Source of the DNA: Clostridia bacterium
GTDB lineage: Bacteria; Bacillota; Clostridia; Christensenellales; Aristaeellaceae
Direction of reading: 5' to 3'
Length of the DNA: 64,000 bases
Assembly (NCBI GenBank): GCA_900769875.1
Contig: CAAGII010000147.1
Location: 44,830 to 108,829 of the forward strand
Below the pieces are notes generated by a model. It was not told the origin of the DNA. It searched no databases and was given only the letters and a program-made list of their open reading frames with translations. Of this stretch, positions 25,184 to 33,882 are shown piece after piece. The position numbers and the translations under genes were made by a program. The first letter of the stretch is position 1. Every line of letters starts with the position of its first letter.

Positions 25184-25468
25184 ATACGCACATGAACACC
25201 AGAGCTTCGGCAAAGCGCCAAAGGCACGCTGCCGGAGTTTTGCACTCACTCACTGGTAAAGCGGCAAGCCGTTCTCCCGGCCGTCCGTTCGCGTAAGGAA
25301 GCGGTTTCTCAGGAGATCGCGCGAAAATTGCCGCGCATGTCGCCGGTTTTCGATCTTAAGCCGAAGCGCCTGCGGGCCCGACGATGCCGCCCGTGGGTTG
25401 CTGATGGGATGACTGCTGCCCTCCGAGACGGGGGACAGCAGTTTTTGCGTTCCCATCATGACCGGCTG
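25184..25468. other. Intergenic region after the Gx transporter
   Basis: About 285 bases without a supportable gene. The right part holds a plus-strand terminator (25412-25446); imperfect hairpins near 25200-25240 have no U-tract. Confidence 0.6.
25412..25446 (+). terminator. Terminator after the Gx transporter gene
   Basis: ACTGCTG-CCC pairs with GGG-ACAGCAGT (imperfect upper stem), followed by TTTTT. It is far (230 bp) from the stop codon. Confidence 0.65.
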
Positions 25469-26341
25469 TTACCGTTTGCCCCAATGCGCGATGGCGCACA
25501 TGCCGGGGCCGACGTGCGCGCCGATGATGGGCGTGAGCATGCACACGGTCACGCGCGCGGCGGGGCTGATCTCCATCACGCCCTGCCGCAGCTGCTCGGC
25601 ATTGTCGGGGCAGTCGGCATGCAGCACATACACATGCTCGTCCTCCGCGTCCTCGCGGCTTTGGGCGTACAGATCCAGCAGATGCCTGACCGCGGCGCGG
25701 GTGCCGCGCTTCTTGGCAAAGCTGCTCAGCGTGCCGTCGTCAAGGATCTTCAGCACGGGCTTGATGTTCAGCGCTGTGCCCACCACGGCGGTTGTCGCGG
25801 ATACGCGTCCGCCGCGCCGCAGGTACATCAGGTCGTCTACCATGAACCAGTGGCACACGCGCAGACGGTTTTCTTCGAGCCACGCGGCGTTTTCGCGCAC
25901 GCTCATGCCCTGATCGCGGTTGAGCGCCGCCTTTTCCAGCAAAAGCCCCATGCCGGCGGTCGCGCCCAGCGTGTCCACGCACACGATCTCCACGCCCGGA
26001 TACTTCTCCATCACCTGACGCGCCACGACCACCGAGGAGGCATAGGTGCTGCTCAGCCCGCTGGAAAGCGCCAGGTACAGGATGCTCACGCCCTCCTTGG
26101 CGTAGGGCGTAAACACATCGAAATAGGTATGCTGGGATACCTGCGCCGTGCGGGTGGCCTCGCCGCGGCGCTGGGCGTTGTAGAAGGCGCGGAGCGCCTC
26201 GTCGGATTCGGGTTTGTCGCATACGCGCTCCTCCTCGCCCAGCGTGTAGGACATGGGCACAAGGCGGATATCCTTGCGTACGAGGAGATCACGGTTCATA
26301 TCAGCCGAAAGATCGGTCAGAATCACATACGGATACTGCAA
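25469..26341 (-). CDS. DegV family fatty-acid-binding protein
   Basis: 290-aa DegV protein. DegV (FakB-type) proteins present fatty acids to the kinase FakA for phosphorylation. The N-terminal VILTDLSADM, the TAQVSQHTY substrate loop, ALSSGLSSTY and MYLRRGGRVS are recognisable. The start is a TTG (MQYPYVILTD) with AAGGAGG upstream. It has its own promoter. A second DegV paralogue is at 29597-30439, suggesting lipids of different types are handled. Confidence 0.93.
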   Translation of the reverse strand: MQYPYVILTDLSADMNRDLLVRKDIRLVPMSYTLGEEERVCDKPESDEALRAFYNAQRRGEATRTAQVSQHTYFDVFTPYAKEGVSILYLALSSGLSSTYASSVVVARQVMEKYPGVEIVCVDTLGATAGMGLLLEKAALNRDQGMSVRENAAWLEENRLRVCHWFMVDDLMYLRRGGRVSATTAVVGTALNIKPVLKILDDGTLSSFAKKRGTRAAVRHLLDLYAQSREDAEDEHVYVLHADCPDNAEQLRQGVMEISPAARVTVCMLTPIIGAHVGPGMCAIAHWGKR

Positions 26342-26394
26342 GGGTCGTACCTCCTTTGTCCTGAAACGATACAGAACAAATGAACTCGGTATCC

Positions 26395-26424
26395 ATCATA
26401 CCAGTCCGACCGCCGCTTCGTCAA
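26395..26424 (-). promoter_or_regulatory. Promoter of the first DegV gene
   Basis: Minus strand TTGACG (26424-26419), 18 bp, TATGAT (26400-26395). Confidence 0.65.
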
Positions 26425-26483
26425 GGGGCATGAGCCAATTTTTGCCCGAAATGGCAGGCAGCTGTGTCCGCTTCGCGCCCGAC

Positions 26484-26512
26484 TTGCCAAATCGACCGCA
26501 ATCGGGTACAAT
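26484..26512 (+). promoter_or_regulatory. Promoter of the MATE exporter gene
   Basis: TTGCCA (26484-26489), 17 bp, TACAAT (26507-26512). Confidence 0.65.
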
Positions 26513-26546
26513 AGGCGCAGCGCATGCGTGTGCCGGGGGACTTGTG

Positions 26547-27887
26547 ATGATGGATCTGACGCGCGGCCCGATCCGTTCGGGGCTGCTTCGCTTCTGCCTG
26601 CCGCTGGTAGCGGGCAACCTGCTTCAGCAGATGTACAATGTGGTGGACACATGGGTGGTGGGCCGCTATGTCGGGCAGAATGCGCTGGCGGCGGTGGGCG
26701 GAGCCTTTTCGCTGCTTGTACTGCTCAGCAGTGTGGTGCTGGGTCTGTGCATGGGGAGCGGCGTGGTGTTCAGCCAGCTCTTCGGCATGGAGGATCGCGA
26801 GGGCATGCGCCGCGCGATGGGCTCCTCGCTGTGGATCTGCGCAGGCGCCTCGCTGGCGCTGACGGGGTTGTCCCTTTGCCTGCTGCCGCGTCTGCTTTTG
26901 TGGATGCGCGTGCCGCAGGAGGTGCGCCCCGGCATGTCGGGCTATCTCATGATCGTGCTTCCGGGCATCCTCCCGACCTGCGCGTACAACTACCTGGCGG
27001 CGGCGCGGCGAAGCGTGGGCGACTCGGTTACGCCGCTTGCGTTCCTTGCGGTATCGGCGGTTATCAACATGGCGCTGGACGTTGTGCTGGTTGCGTGCTG
27101 CGGCATGGGCGTGGGCGGCGCGGCGTGGGCGACGCTGATCGCGCAGCTGATCTCCGCGCTGGGCATGCTCCTCTACTGCCTGAGAAGCGCGCCGGAGCTT
27201 CTCCCCGCGCGGCGGCATCTGAGGCCGGACGGGGCGATGCTGCGCAGGATCGCGTCGGTATCGGCGCTGACCAGCCTGCAGCAGTCGGTGATGAACCTCG
27301 GCATCCTGATGGTGCAGAGCCTTGTCAACAGCTTTGGCGCGGCGGTGATGGCGGGCTTCGCGGTGGGCGTGAAGGTGGACGCCTTCGCTTACGCCCCGGC
27401 GCAGGATTTTGCCAACGGCTACGCGACCTTTGTCAGTCAGAATCTCGGCGCCGGGCGCGGGGATCGCGTGCGGCAGGGCATGCGGGACGCGATGATGATC
27501 TCATGCGTGTTCTGCGCCGTGGTATCGCTGCTCGTGTGCCTCTTCGCCCGGCCGCTGATGAGCCTGTTCATCACGCCGGGGGACGCGGACGCAGTGTGGG
27601 CGGGCGTGCGATACCTGCGCATTGAGGGCATGTGCTATGTGGGAATCGGCGTGCTGTTCCTGCTGTACGCCACCTTCCGCGGTCTGGAAAGGGCAGGTAT
27701 GTCGCTGCTTTTGACGCTTGTCAGCCTGGGGCTGCGTGACGCGCTTGCCTATGCGTTCGCCCCGGTCTTTGGGACGGACGCGATCTGGTGGTCGATCCCC
27801 ATCGGGTGGCTGGCGGCGGACGTGACGGGTCTTGCGCTGCTGCGCACACGCCGCGTCCGAATGAAAACAGGAAGGAAATGTGCATGA
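26547..27887 (+). CDS. MATE family efflux transporter
   Basis: 446-aa multidrug/toxin exporter with twelve predicted helices in two MATE repeats. The N-terminus (MMDLTRGPIRSGLLRFCLPL) and NLLQQMYNVVDTWVVGRYVG are typical of clostridial MATE proteins. The ATG at 26547 has GGGGGA 6 bp upstream; an adjacent GTG and ATG are possible alternatives. The stop overlaps the next start (ATGA), coupling it to the L,D-transpeptidase. Confidence 0.93.
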   Translation: MMDLTRGPIRSGLLRFCLPLVAGNLLQQMYNVVDTWVVGRYVGQNALAAVGGAFSLLVLLSSVVLGLCMGSGVVFSQLFGMEDREGMRRAMGSSLWICAGASLALTGLSLCLLPRLLLWMRVPQEVRPGMSGYLMIVLPGILPTCAYNYLAAARRSVGDSVTPLAFLAVSAVINMALDVVLVACCGMGVGGAAWATLIAQLISALGMLLYCLRSAPELLPARRHLRPDGAMLRRIASVSALTSLQQSVMNLGILMVQSLVNSFGAAVMAGFAVGVKVDAFAYAPAQDFANGYATFVSQNLGAGRGDRVRQGMRDAMMISCVFCAVVSLLVCLFARPLMSLFITPGDADAVWAGVRYLRIEGMCYVGIGVLFLLYATFRGLERAGMSLLLTLVSLGLRDALAYAFAPVFGTDAIWWSIPIGWLAADVTGLALLRTRRVRMKTGRKCA

Positions 27888-29542
27888 GAAGGATATGGCT
27901 TCTTGTGGCGCTGCTGATCGTGTGCCCGGCTCTTGCCCTCGGCGGGAGCGCCGTGCAATGGACGCAGACGCCGGAGCTTCTGCGCCCGGGCAAGCAGATG
28001 GTGCTGCGCTTTGACGCGCCAAAGGGTCAGGCGGTGGATCTGCAGCTGCTGGACGCGCAGGGCAATGCGGTACGGATGCTGGCGCGGGGCGTGACACGCA
28101 GCAGCGTCAGCTGGGACGGCGGCGGCGTTGCGCAGGGTGAATACATCCTGCGCCTCATCTGCGGCGGAGCGTACGCGGACGCGCGTGTGACCATCGGCGC
28201 GCCCGCTCCCGTGCTGACGCTGCTGGACGCGCCGGATGTCTCCGACGGCGACTGGACGCTTCGCTTCCATGCGAGCATGGCGGGCACGGTGGACGGCAGG
28301 CTTGAGGATGGGCGCACGCTATTTTGTGTGGATACGGCGGAAGGAGAATCGAGCCTTGTGTGGAGCGGCGACGTGGACGGCGAAAGCCTTGAAAACGGCG
28401 TCTACGATGTTTTTCTGACGCTTGTGGACGCTACGGGCTATGCCTCCTCCGCACAGTCGGTGACGGTAATGCTCAGCCGTCCCCAGCAGCCGCGCCCCGC
28501 GCATTCGGCGGAAAAAATCACACCCAATCAGGCTGCGGGCACAAGCTGCGCGCATGAGAACTGCTACTGGAATCTTGACATGGGCGAACTGGACGAGAGC
28601 CTTGTGTGGGCCGCGCTGACAGCGCCCGTCACCGTGATTGACGGCAGCGAACGCCGCCAGTACAGGGTGCGAAGGGAGCCGGACAGCGCCTGCACCGACT
28701 TTGTGGGCGAGGTGACATGCGCAAGTCAGGCGGTGCATGTGCTGGAGAGGGGCGAAATCTGGTCGCTGATTGAGGCATACTCCTCCTCGGTGGAGGGCAG
28801 CGGCGTGGGCGTGTGGGCGGAATGCTTCACGGGCTATGTGGAGACCGCGCTTCTGCGTGAGGTGCAGGTCAGCCAGCACACCGGCATTGTCATTGACAAG
28901 CTCCAGCAGCGCCTGTACCTGTATGTGGACGGCGCGCTGTACTCCACGCTGCTCTGCTCCACGGGTTATGCCCGCGCCGATACGCCCTTCAATGAAACGC
29001 CGGCGGGTGAGTTTCTGTGCGTTTCATGGACGGGCGGCTTCTGGTCCGGCAGTCTTTTCTGCGACATGGGCATCCGCATCTGCGACGGCATCATGCTGCA
29101 TGAGGTGCCCTGCCTCATTGCGGAGGACGGTACGCGCGATTATTCCCGCTGCGAGCGCTATCTCGGTGAAAAGGCAAGCCACGGCTGCATTCGCATCCAG
29201 CGGGAGAAAACCCCGGAGGGCGTGAACATGAAGTGGCTCTGGGAGAACCTCTCCCGCCCGAAGCAGGGCATGACCAAGGTCATCATTTGGGACGACGCGG
29301 GCAGGACGCTCGCCTGCCCGGATGAGGACTATCCGCTCTATTACAACCCCGACAACGGCAGGCAGTACCATTCCGACCCGCAGTGCCTGATGGTGCACAC
29401 GCGTTTCTGGCCGCTGACGGCCTTTCGCTGGGGCGAGCTGGATGAAAAGCCCTACAGCAGGCTGACCCGCTGCCCGGGCTGCGCGCCGCAAATCAGGCGC
29501 GAGGAGATCGAAAGCATCAACAGCGCGAAAAAGCGCCCGTAG
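27884..29542 (+). CDS. Secreted L,D-transpeptidase with Cys/His C-terminal domain
   Basis: 552-aa exported cell-wall enzyme. The signal peptide (about 1-22) is followed by two Ig/FlgD-like beta domains (about 25-200), an SH3-like region (about 235-325), and a YkuD catalytic domain whose HGCIR motif places His433 and Cys435. YkuD enzymes form 3-3 peptidoglycan cross-links or attach proteins. The last 60 residues carry a YHSDPQC ... CPGC cysteine/histidine pattern that may bind metal. The start overlaps the MATE stop. A bidirectional terminator follows. Confidence 0.92.
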   Translation: MRRIWLLVALLIVCPALALGGSAVQWTQTPELLRPGKQMVLRFDAPKGQAVDLQLLDAQGNAVRMLARGVTRSSVSWDGGGVAQGEYILRLICGGAYADARVTIGAPAPVLTLLDAPDVSDGDWTLRFHASMAGTVDGRLEDGRTLFCVDTAEGESSLVWSGDVDGESLENGVYDVFLTLVDATGYASSAQSVTVMLSRPQQPRPAHSAEKITPNQAAGTSCAHENCYWNLDMGELDESLVWAALTAPVTVIDGSERRQYRVRREPDSACTDFVGEVTCASQAVHVLERGEIWSLIEAYSSSVEGSGVGVWAECFTGYVETALLREVQVSQHTGIVIDKLQQRLYLYVDGALYSTLLCSTGYARADTPFNETPAGEFLCVSWTGGFWSGSLFCDMGIRICDGIMLHEVPCLIAEDGTRDYSRCERYLGEKASHGCIRIQREKTPEGVNMKWLWENLSRPKQGMTKVIIWDDAGRTLACPDEDYPLYYNPDNGRQYHSDPQCLMVHTRFWPLTAFRWGELDEKPYSRLTRCPGCAPQIRREEIESINSAKKRP

Positions 29543-29543
29543 C

Positions 29544-29585
29544 AAAACGCCGGTATCCCCAAGCCGCGTGGGATACCGGCGTTTT
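29544..29585. terminator. Bidirectional terminator between L,D-transpeptidase and DegV genes
   Basis: A 16-bp perfect stem including flanking AAAA/TTTT (29544-29559 with 29570-29585) ends both converging transcripts. Confidence 0.92.
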
Positions 29586-29596
29586 GTATATAGAGG

Positions 29597-30439
29597 TTAC
29601 TTACCCTCCCTGCCCTCGAAGCCGACCATCAGGCCGCCCTCCTCGGCGTAGTAGCTGCACAGGCCGCGCGCTTCGCGGATGCGGATATCCGCGCTCGGCC
29701 ATTTGGCGCTCACGGCCGCTGCGACCGCCTCCGCCATTTCGGGGTTGCGGCAGTGGTCGATGATGGCGCGCCCGCCGTCAAAGCCGCGCGTGACGAAATA
29801 ATCCACAATGGCGGCCAACGCCTTCCGGTCGCCCCTTGCCTTCACCGTGGGCGACAGGTCGCCCTGCTCGCTCGCGTGGCCGACCAGCCGGATGCCCAGC
29901 ATGCCGATGAGCGCCGCCACAGCGGGGGATACGCGCCCGTTCGCGCTCAGGTTGTGGAGGGAGCGAAGGCAGAACAGCAGATGTGTCCTTGCCTTGTAGG
30001 CGCTGATCTCGCGCTCGATCACGTCAAAGGGGCATTCCTGGTCGCACAGCTGCCGGATACGCTCGGCAATCAGCGTCATTTCCGGGCCGGTGCTCAGGCT
30101 GTCTACCACCATCACGCGGCGTGAGGGATGATTCTCCATATATTCGGCGGCGGCGATCTGCGCGGAGTTGTAGCTGCCGCTCAGGGTGCTGGTGATGGAT
30201 ACGCAGAACACCTCGTCCGCGTCCCCGAACGCTTCGCTCCAGTCGGCGGGGGCGGGACACGCCGTGCCGATACGGCCCTTGTAGCTGCGCAGCACATCCA
30301 GCATTTGCCCAACGTCCAGCGATTCATTGTCCACAAACACATGGTCGCCCGCATTGATCGACAGCGGCACCTGCGCATAGTCCATACCGGGCAGCCGGGT
30401 CAGGCTCGCGGATGAATCAACGACAATCTTGCGCTTCAT
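29597..30439 (-). CDS. DegV family fatty-acid-binding protein (second paralogue)
   Basis: 280-aa DegV-fold protein, divergent in sequence from the one at 25469-26341. VVDSSASLTRLPG, SITSTLSGSYNSAQ and LSANGRVSP mark the family. The ATG at 30439 has GGAGGG upstream. The gene is transcribed divergently from a DUF1836 gene; its promoter (30486-30514) carries an inverted repeat between the -35 and -10 elements, so it is probably repressed or tuned by that regulator. Confidence 0.92.
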   Translation of the reverse strand: MKRKIVVDSSASLTRLPGMDYAQVPLSINAGDHVFVDNESLDVGQMLDVLRSYKGRIGTACPAPADWSEAFGDADEVFCVSITSTLSGSYNSAQIAAAEYMENHPSRRVMVVDSLSTGPEMTLIAERIRQLCDQECPFDVIEREISAYKARTHLLFCLRSLHNLSANGRVSPAVAALIGMLGIRLVGHASEQGDLSPTVKARGDRKALAAIVDYFVTRGFDGGRAIIDHCRNPEMAEAVAAAVSAKWPSADIRIREARGLCSYYAEEGGLMVGFEGREGK

Positions 30440-30485
30440 TGTAACCCTCCGATCAACAGACTGCTTTGACGACTGTTCGTATGAC

Positions 30486-30514
30486 ATCATATCAGGTTTC
30501 GCAAAACCTGTCAA
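30486..30514 (-). promoter_or_regulatory. Promoter of the second DegV gene
   Basis: Minus strand TTGACA (30514-30509), 17 bp, TATGAT (30491-30486). The spacer is almost entirely the inverted repeat at 30493-30510. Confidence 0.75.
30493..30510. promoter_or_regulatory. Candidate operator in the DegV/DUF1836 divergon
   Basis: CAGGTTT-cgca-AAACCTG is a 7-bp perfect inverted repeat lying within the DegV promoter spacer. A further half-site AAAACCTG (30526-30533) abuts the -35 box of the divergent promoter. The arrangement suits a dimeric DNA-binding protein controlling both genes (inference). Confidence 0.6.
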
Positions 30515-30534
30515 GAGGATGTGAAAAAACCTGA

Positions 30535-30563
30535 TTGACGGTATAAAAACCCTGTGCTATAAT
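30535..30563 (+). promoter_or_regulatory. Promoter of the DUF1836 gene
   Basis: TTGACG (30535-30540), 17 bp, TATAAT (30558-30563). Confidence 0.8.
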
Positions 30564-30583
30564 GCAGCTAAGGAGATGAACCT

Positions 30584-31123
30584 ATGGCAATCAGGCTTGA
30601 AAGCTTCCGCATGCCGCGTTACCGCGAAATCCCGGATGTGGGGCTGTATCTGGATCAGACGGTGAAGTACATCAACCGCTATGTCGCGCCGCTGGGTTGT
30701 GTGGAAATCACCGCCTCCATGGTGAGCAATTATGTCAAGAAGGGCTATATCCGTAACCCCGTCCACAAACAGTACGACGCGAAGCAGATCGTGCAGCTCT
30801 TCTTCATTGCCGTGGTGAAGAACGTGCTGAGCATGGAGAACATCGGCTACATGTTCGACTGCCTGGAGGCCTACCCGCTCGATGCGGCGTATAATTTCTT
30901 CTGCGATGAGTTTGAGCGGCTGCTGGCGCAGACCTTTGGCAGCGCGCCGCCCGAGAGTACGGAGACGCAGGATATGTCCTCCGCCTATCCCGTGCAGATG
31001 TTCCGCAGCGTCATCACGGCGGTGGTGCACGTCATCTATCTGTCGGACTGCTTCGCCGCGTTGCGCGAGGAAAAGATGAAGCTGCCCGCCATCGCCCCCG
31101 TCTCCGCGCCTTTACAGCAGTAA
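30584..31123 (+). CDS. DUF1836 family protein, probable DNA-binding regulator
   Basis: 179-aa DUF1836 protein (YkrK-like). The N-terminal half contains a MerR-like winged-helix segment: EITASMVSNYVKKGYI reads as the recognition region and DAKQIVQLFFIAVVKNVLSM as the following helix. The C-terminus (about 140-179) is variable. AAGGAG precedes the ATG. The gene is divergent from a DegV gene over a palindrome-bearing 144-bp region, the classic layout of a local regulator and its target. Regulation of DegV is inference. Confidence 0.82.
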   Translation: MAIRLESFRMPRYREIPDVGLYLDQTVKYINRYVAPLGCVEITASMVSNYVKKGYIRNPVHKQYDAKQIVQLFFIAVVKNVLSMENIGYMFDCLEAYPLDAAYNFFCDEFERLLAQTFGSAPPESTETQDMSSAYPVQMFRSVITAVVHVIYLSDCFAALREEKMKLPAIAPVSAPLQQ

Positions 31124-31173
31124 CAACCGCGCCATTTCGGCATATCTGAACGACGGCATGCCCTCCCGTGTGA

Positions 31174-31202
31174 TTGACATCCGGGTGGGAGTATGGTAGA
31201 AT
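31174..31202 (+). promoter_or_regulatory. Promoter of the PIG-L/NAGPA fusion gene
   Basis: TTGACA (31174-31179), 17 bp, TAGAAT (31197-31202), about 90 bp before the start codon. Confidence 0.75.
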
Positions 31203-31290
31203 TTTCGTCGGACAGGTATGCCTTTTTGCGTACCCTCCTTTCAGAAATTCTGATCGCACGCGGCGCGAAGGAACGCCGCTGTTTGCGTCG

Positions 31291-33798
31291 ATGAAACGAG
31301 AAAGGCGGATCGAATCAGTGAATCACGCATCTGCGTTCCCTGCAAGGGCTATCCGGCTGCTGCTGCTGCTGCTCGTGCTGCTCGCGGCGCCTGCGCTTCG
31401 GCCCGCGCTGGCGGAGACCGCGCACGACATTACCGGCGAGTGCACCGTCCGCTTCAGCTCCAGCAAGTTCAAGAGCTCCATGATGACCGACAAGAAATAT
31501 ACCTCGCACTGGTATACCAACAAAACAAAGAAGCCCTATGTGGAGGTGGAGGCCCCCAAGGACACGCCAATCTACGGCTTCTATATCTGCTTTGCCACCA
31601 TGCCCGACAGCTATGAGATTCAGGTGCTGGTGAACGGACGCTGGGAAACCTGGTACGAGGGCGTGACGGATTACTATCATGTGTACTACGAGTTCCCCGA
31701 GGGCGCCGACGGGGTGCGCCTGCGTGTGACGCAGGACGCCGCGTTTGTGCTGGATATCAATGAAATCTTTGCCTTTGGCGAGGGCGAGGTGCCCGGCTGG
31801 GTGCAGCGCTGGGAGCCTACGCCCGATCAGTGCGATCTGCTGCTTGTGGCGACCCATCCCGACGACGAGCTGATCTTCTTCTGCGGCGCGGTGCCCACCT
31901 ACGCGGTGGAGCGCGGAAACACGGTGGCGGTGGCGTACTTCAGCTATTCCAACACCACGCGGCGCTCCGAGCTGCTCAACGGCCTGTGGTCGATGGGCTA
32001 CCGCAACTATCCCATTGTCGGCACGTTCCGCGACAAGAGCCAGAACAAGCTATCCGACTGCTACAAGACCGCGGGCGGTGAGAGCGCTGTGGTCGGCTTC
32101 ATGACCGACGTCATCCGTCAGACCCGTCCGCAGGTGATTGTGACGCATGATGAAGAGGGCGAGTACGGCCATGGCCAGCACAAAATGGTGTGCGACGCGG
32201 TGAAGAAGGCCTTCGACCTTGCCGCGGATGAAAGCTACCGCGACGGCGTCGATACTGCCTGGCAGGCGCAGAAGCTGTACCTGCATCTCTACGGCGAGCC
32301 GCAGGACTATACCGTGGTGGACTGGGATATTCCGCTTGTGACGAACAACGGGCAGACCGGCAGGGAGCTGGCGATTTACGCCTTTACCTATCATTTGACG
32401 CAGCGCGGCACCAAGTACGATGTGGTCAACAGCGGCGCGGAGTACGACAACGAGTGCTTCGGCCTGTACAGGACGCTGGTGGGCGCGGATGAGGCGAAGA
32501 ACGATTTTCTGGAGCATATCGAGCCGCTGACCAGACGCGAGGAGGCGGAGCAGGTCTTTGTGCCCGCGCAGGCGCGTCCCACGGCGCGCCCGACCGCCGT
32601 GCCGGATGAAACGGCGGATCCGCTCGAGATCGCGACGCCTGTGCCCGCAACGCCCAGACCCGCGAGCAGCTACGACTTCTCCGAGGAGGACATCTCCATC
32701 TTTGACGAGCCCGGTGTGGCAACGCCCGCCCCGACGATGACGCCCACGTCCGAGCCCACGCCGGAGCCGACCGCCGAGCCTACGCCGGAGCCGACCGCGA
32801 CGCCTGCGCCCGTGCAGGAGGCGACGGCCACAGACCTGATGGGCGACGGCGGCGCGATTGTGACCGACATCGCACCGCCTGATCCCGCCGCCTTGAGCAT
32901 GGACGCGCACACGCGGCTGTGGATTGACCGCGTGCCTGTGCTCAACGAGCGCGGCTTCCTGGACGAGGGCGAGTTCGTACTGGCGGACGAAACAAACGGC
33001 TATTATATCTATATCAGCAAAACGCTGCGGGTGGTCATCATCCGCCATTATGACGGCGGGCAGAACATCACCTGGTTTGACGCGGATATCCTGTGCGACC
33101 TGGAGGCCGGCGAGCGTATCCGTACCCTGTTCTACGACGATACCAAGCGCGAGAAGGTGCGCGTGGACGCCGCGCAGAATGCGCTCAGTCACAAGGTGGT
33201 CTTTGCCACCAACACCGATTACTACACCTACCGCATCGGCTCGCCGAGGCGCACCGGCGTGGTCATCCGCAACGGTGAGCTGCTCATTGACGACCCGTAT
33301 CCCAAGCCCAACACGCTTTTCCCCAACCTTGATACGCTGGCCTTCTATCCGGACGGACGGCTGGAGGTGGCGCACAGCCATGAGCATACCGGCAAGGAGC
33401 TGCTGGCGAGCGGCGCTGAGAACGTGTACTCCTTCGGCCCCATTCTGGTGCGCGACGGCGTGCTCAACCCGGATGTGATGCAGGGCGTGGATATGACCAG
33501 CGCACAGCCCCGCTACGGCATCGGCATGATCGAGCCCGGGCATTATGTGGCCATTTTGGCGGAGGGCAGGCTTCCGCGATCGGGCGGCGTGAGCAAGTAC
33601 CAGCTGGCGGCGATGCTGAAGCGGCGCGGCTGCGTGCAGGCCATCAACCTTGACGGCGGACAGACGGCTGTGATGGTGTTCATGGGCAAGCAGATCAACC
33701 AGATTGGCAAGTACGACGGCAAAACCAGCGCGCGTCCCACCTGCGATATTCTGGCGGTGGGCACCTCCGAGCTGGTGGGCAATGTGGACTTCCAGTAA
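31291..33798 (+). CDS. Secreted PIG-L deacetylase fused to phosphodiester glycosidase (NAGPA-like)
   Basis: 835-aa exported two-enzyme protein. After a signal peptide (to about residue 42) comes a discoidin-like beta domain (about 45-170). A PIG-L/LmbE N-deacetylase follows, with zinc motif HPDDE near residue 189 and HDEEGEYGHGQH near 285. Next is a Thr/Pro/Glu-rich linker (about 430-520) and a C-terminal NAGPA/DUF2233 domain ending in QAINLDGGQTAVMVF. PIG-L enzymes remove acetyl from GlcNAc; NAGPA domains cleave sugar-1-phosphodiesters. Both could act on a surface glycan. The start is uncertain: ATG at 31291 or GTG at 31318, the latter having AAAGGCGG at good distance. murA follows after 84 bp. 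Confidence 0.9.
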   Translation: MKRERRIESVNHASAFPARAIRLLLLLLVLLAAPALRPALAETAHDITGECTVRFSSSKFKSSMMTDKKYTSHWYTNKTKKPYVEVEAPKDTPIYGFYICFATMPDSYEIQVLVNGRWETWYEGVTDYYHVYYEFPEGADGVRLRVTQDAAFVLDINEIFAFGEGEVPGWVQRWEPTPDQCDLLLVATHPDDELIFFCGAVPTYAVERGNTVAVAYFSYSNTTRRSELLNGLWSMGYRNYPIVGTFRDKSQNKLSDCYKTAGGESAVVGFMTDVIRQTRPQVIVTHDEEGEYGHGQHKMVCDAVKKAFDLAADESYRDGVDTAWQAQKLYLHLYGEPQDYTVVDWDIPLVTNNGQTGRELAIYAFTYHLTQRGTKYDVVNSGAEYDNECFGLYRTLVGADEAKNDFLEHIEPLTRREEAEQVFVPAQARPTARPTAVPDETADPLEIATPVPATPRPASSYDFSEEDISIFDEPGVATPAPTMTPTSEPTPEPTAEPTPEPTATPAPVQEATATDLMGDGGAIVTDIAPPDPAALSMDAHTRLWIDRVPVLNERGFLDEGEFVLADETNGYYIYISKTLRVVIIRHYDGGQNITWFDADILCDLEAGERIRTLFYDDTKREKVRVDAAQNALSHKVVFATNTDYYTYRIGSPRRTGVVIRNGELLIDDPYPKPNTLFPNLDTLAFYPDGRLEVAHSHEHTGKELLASGAENVYSFGPILVRDGVLNPDVMQGVDMTSAQPRYGIGMIEPGHYVAILAEGRLPRSGGVSKYQLAAMLKRRGCVQAINLDGGQTAVMVFMGKQINQIGKYDGKTSARPTCDILAVGTSELVGNVDFQ

Positions 33799-33882
33799 CG
33801 TACATCGCGCCCTGCGCGATCAGAGTCATGGGGCGTCGGGAGTGCAATGGCGCGCATCCCCGCTCACGGAGGAATTCCTGTC

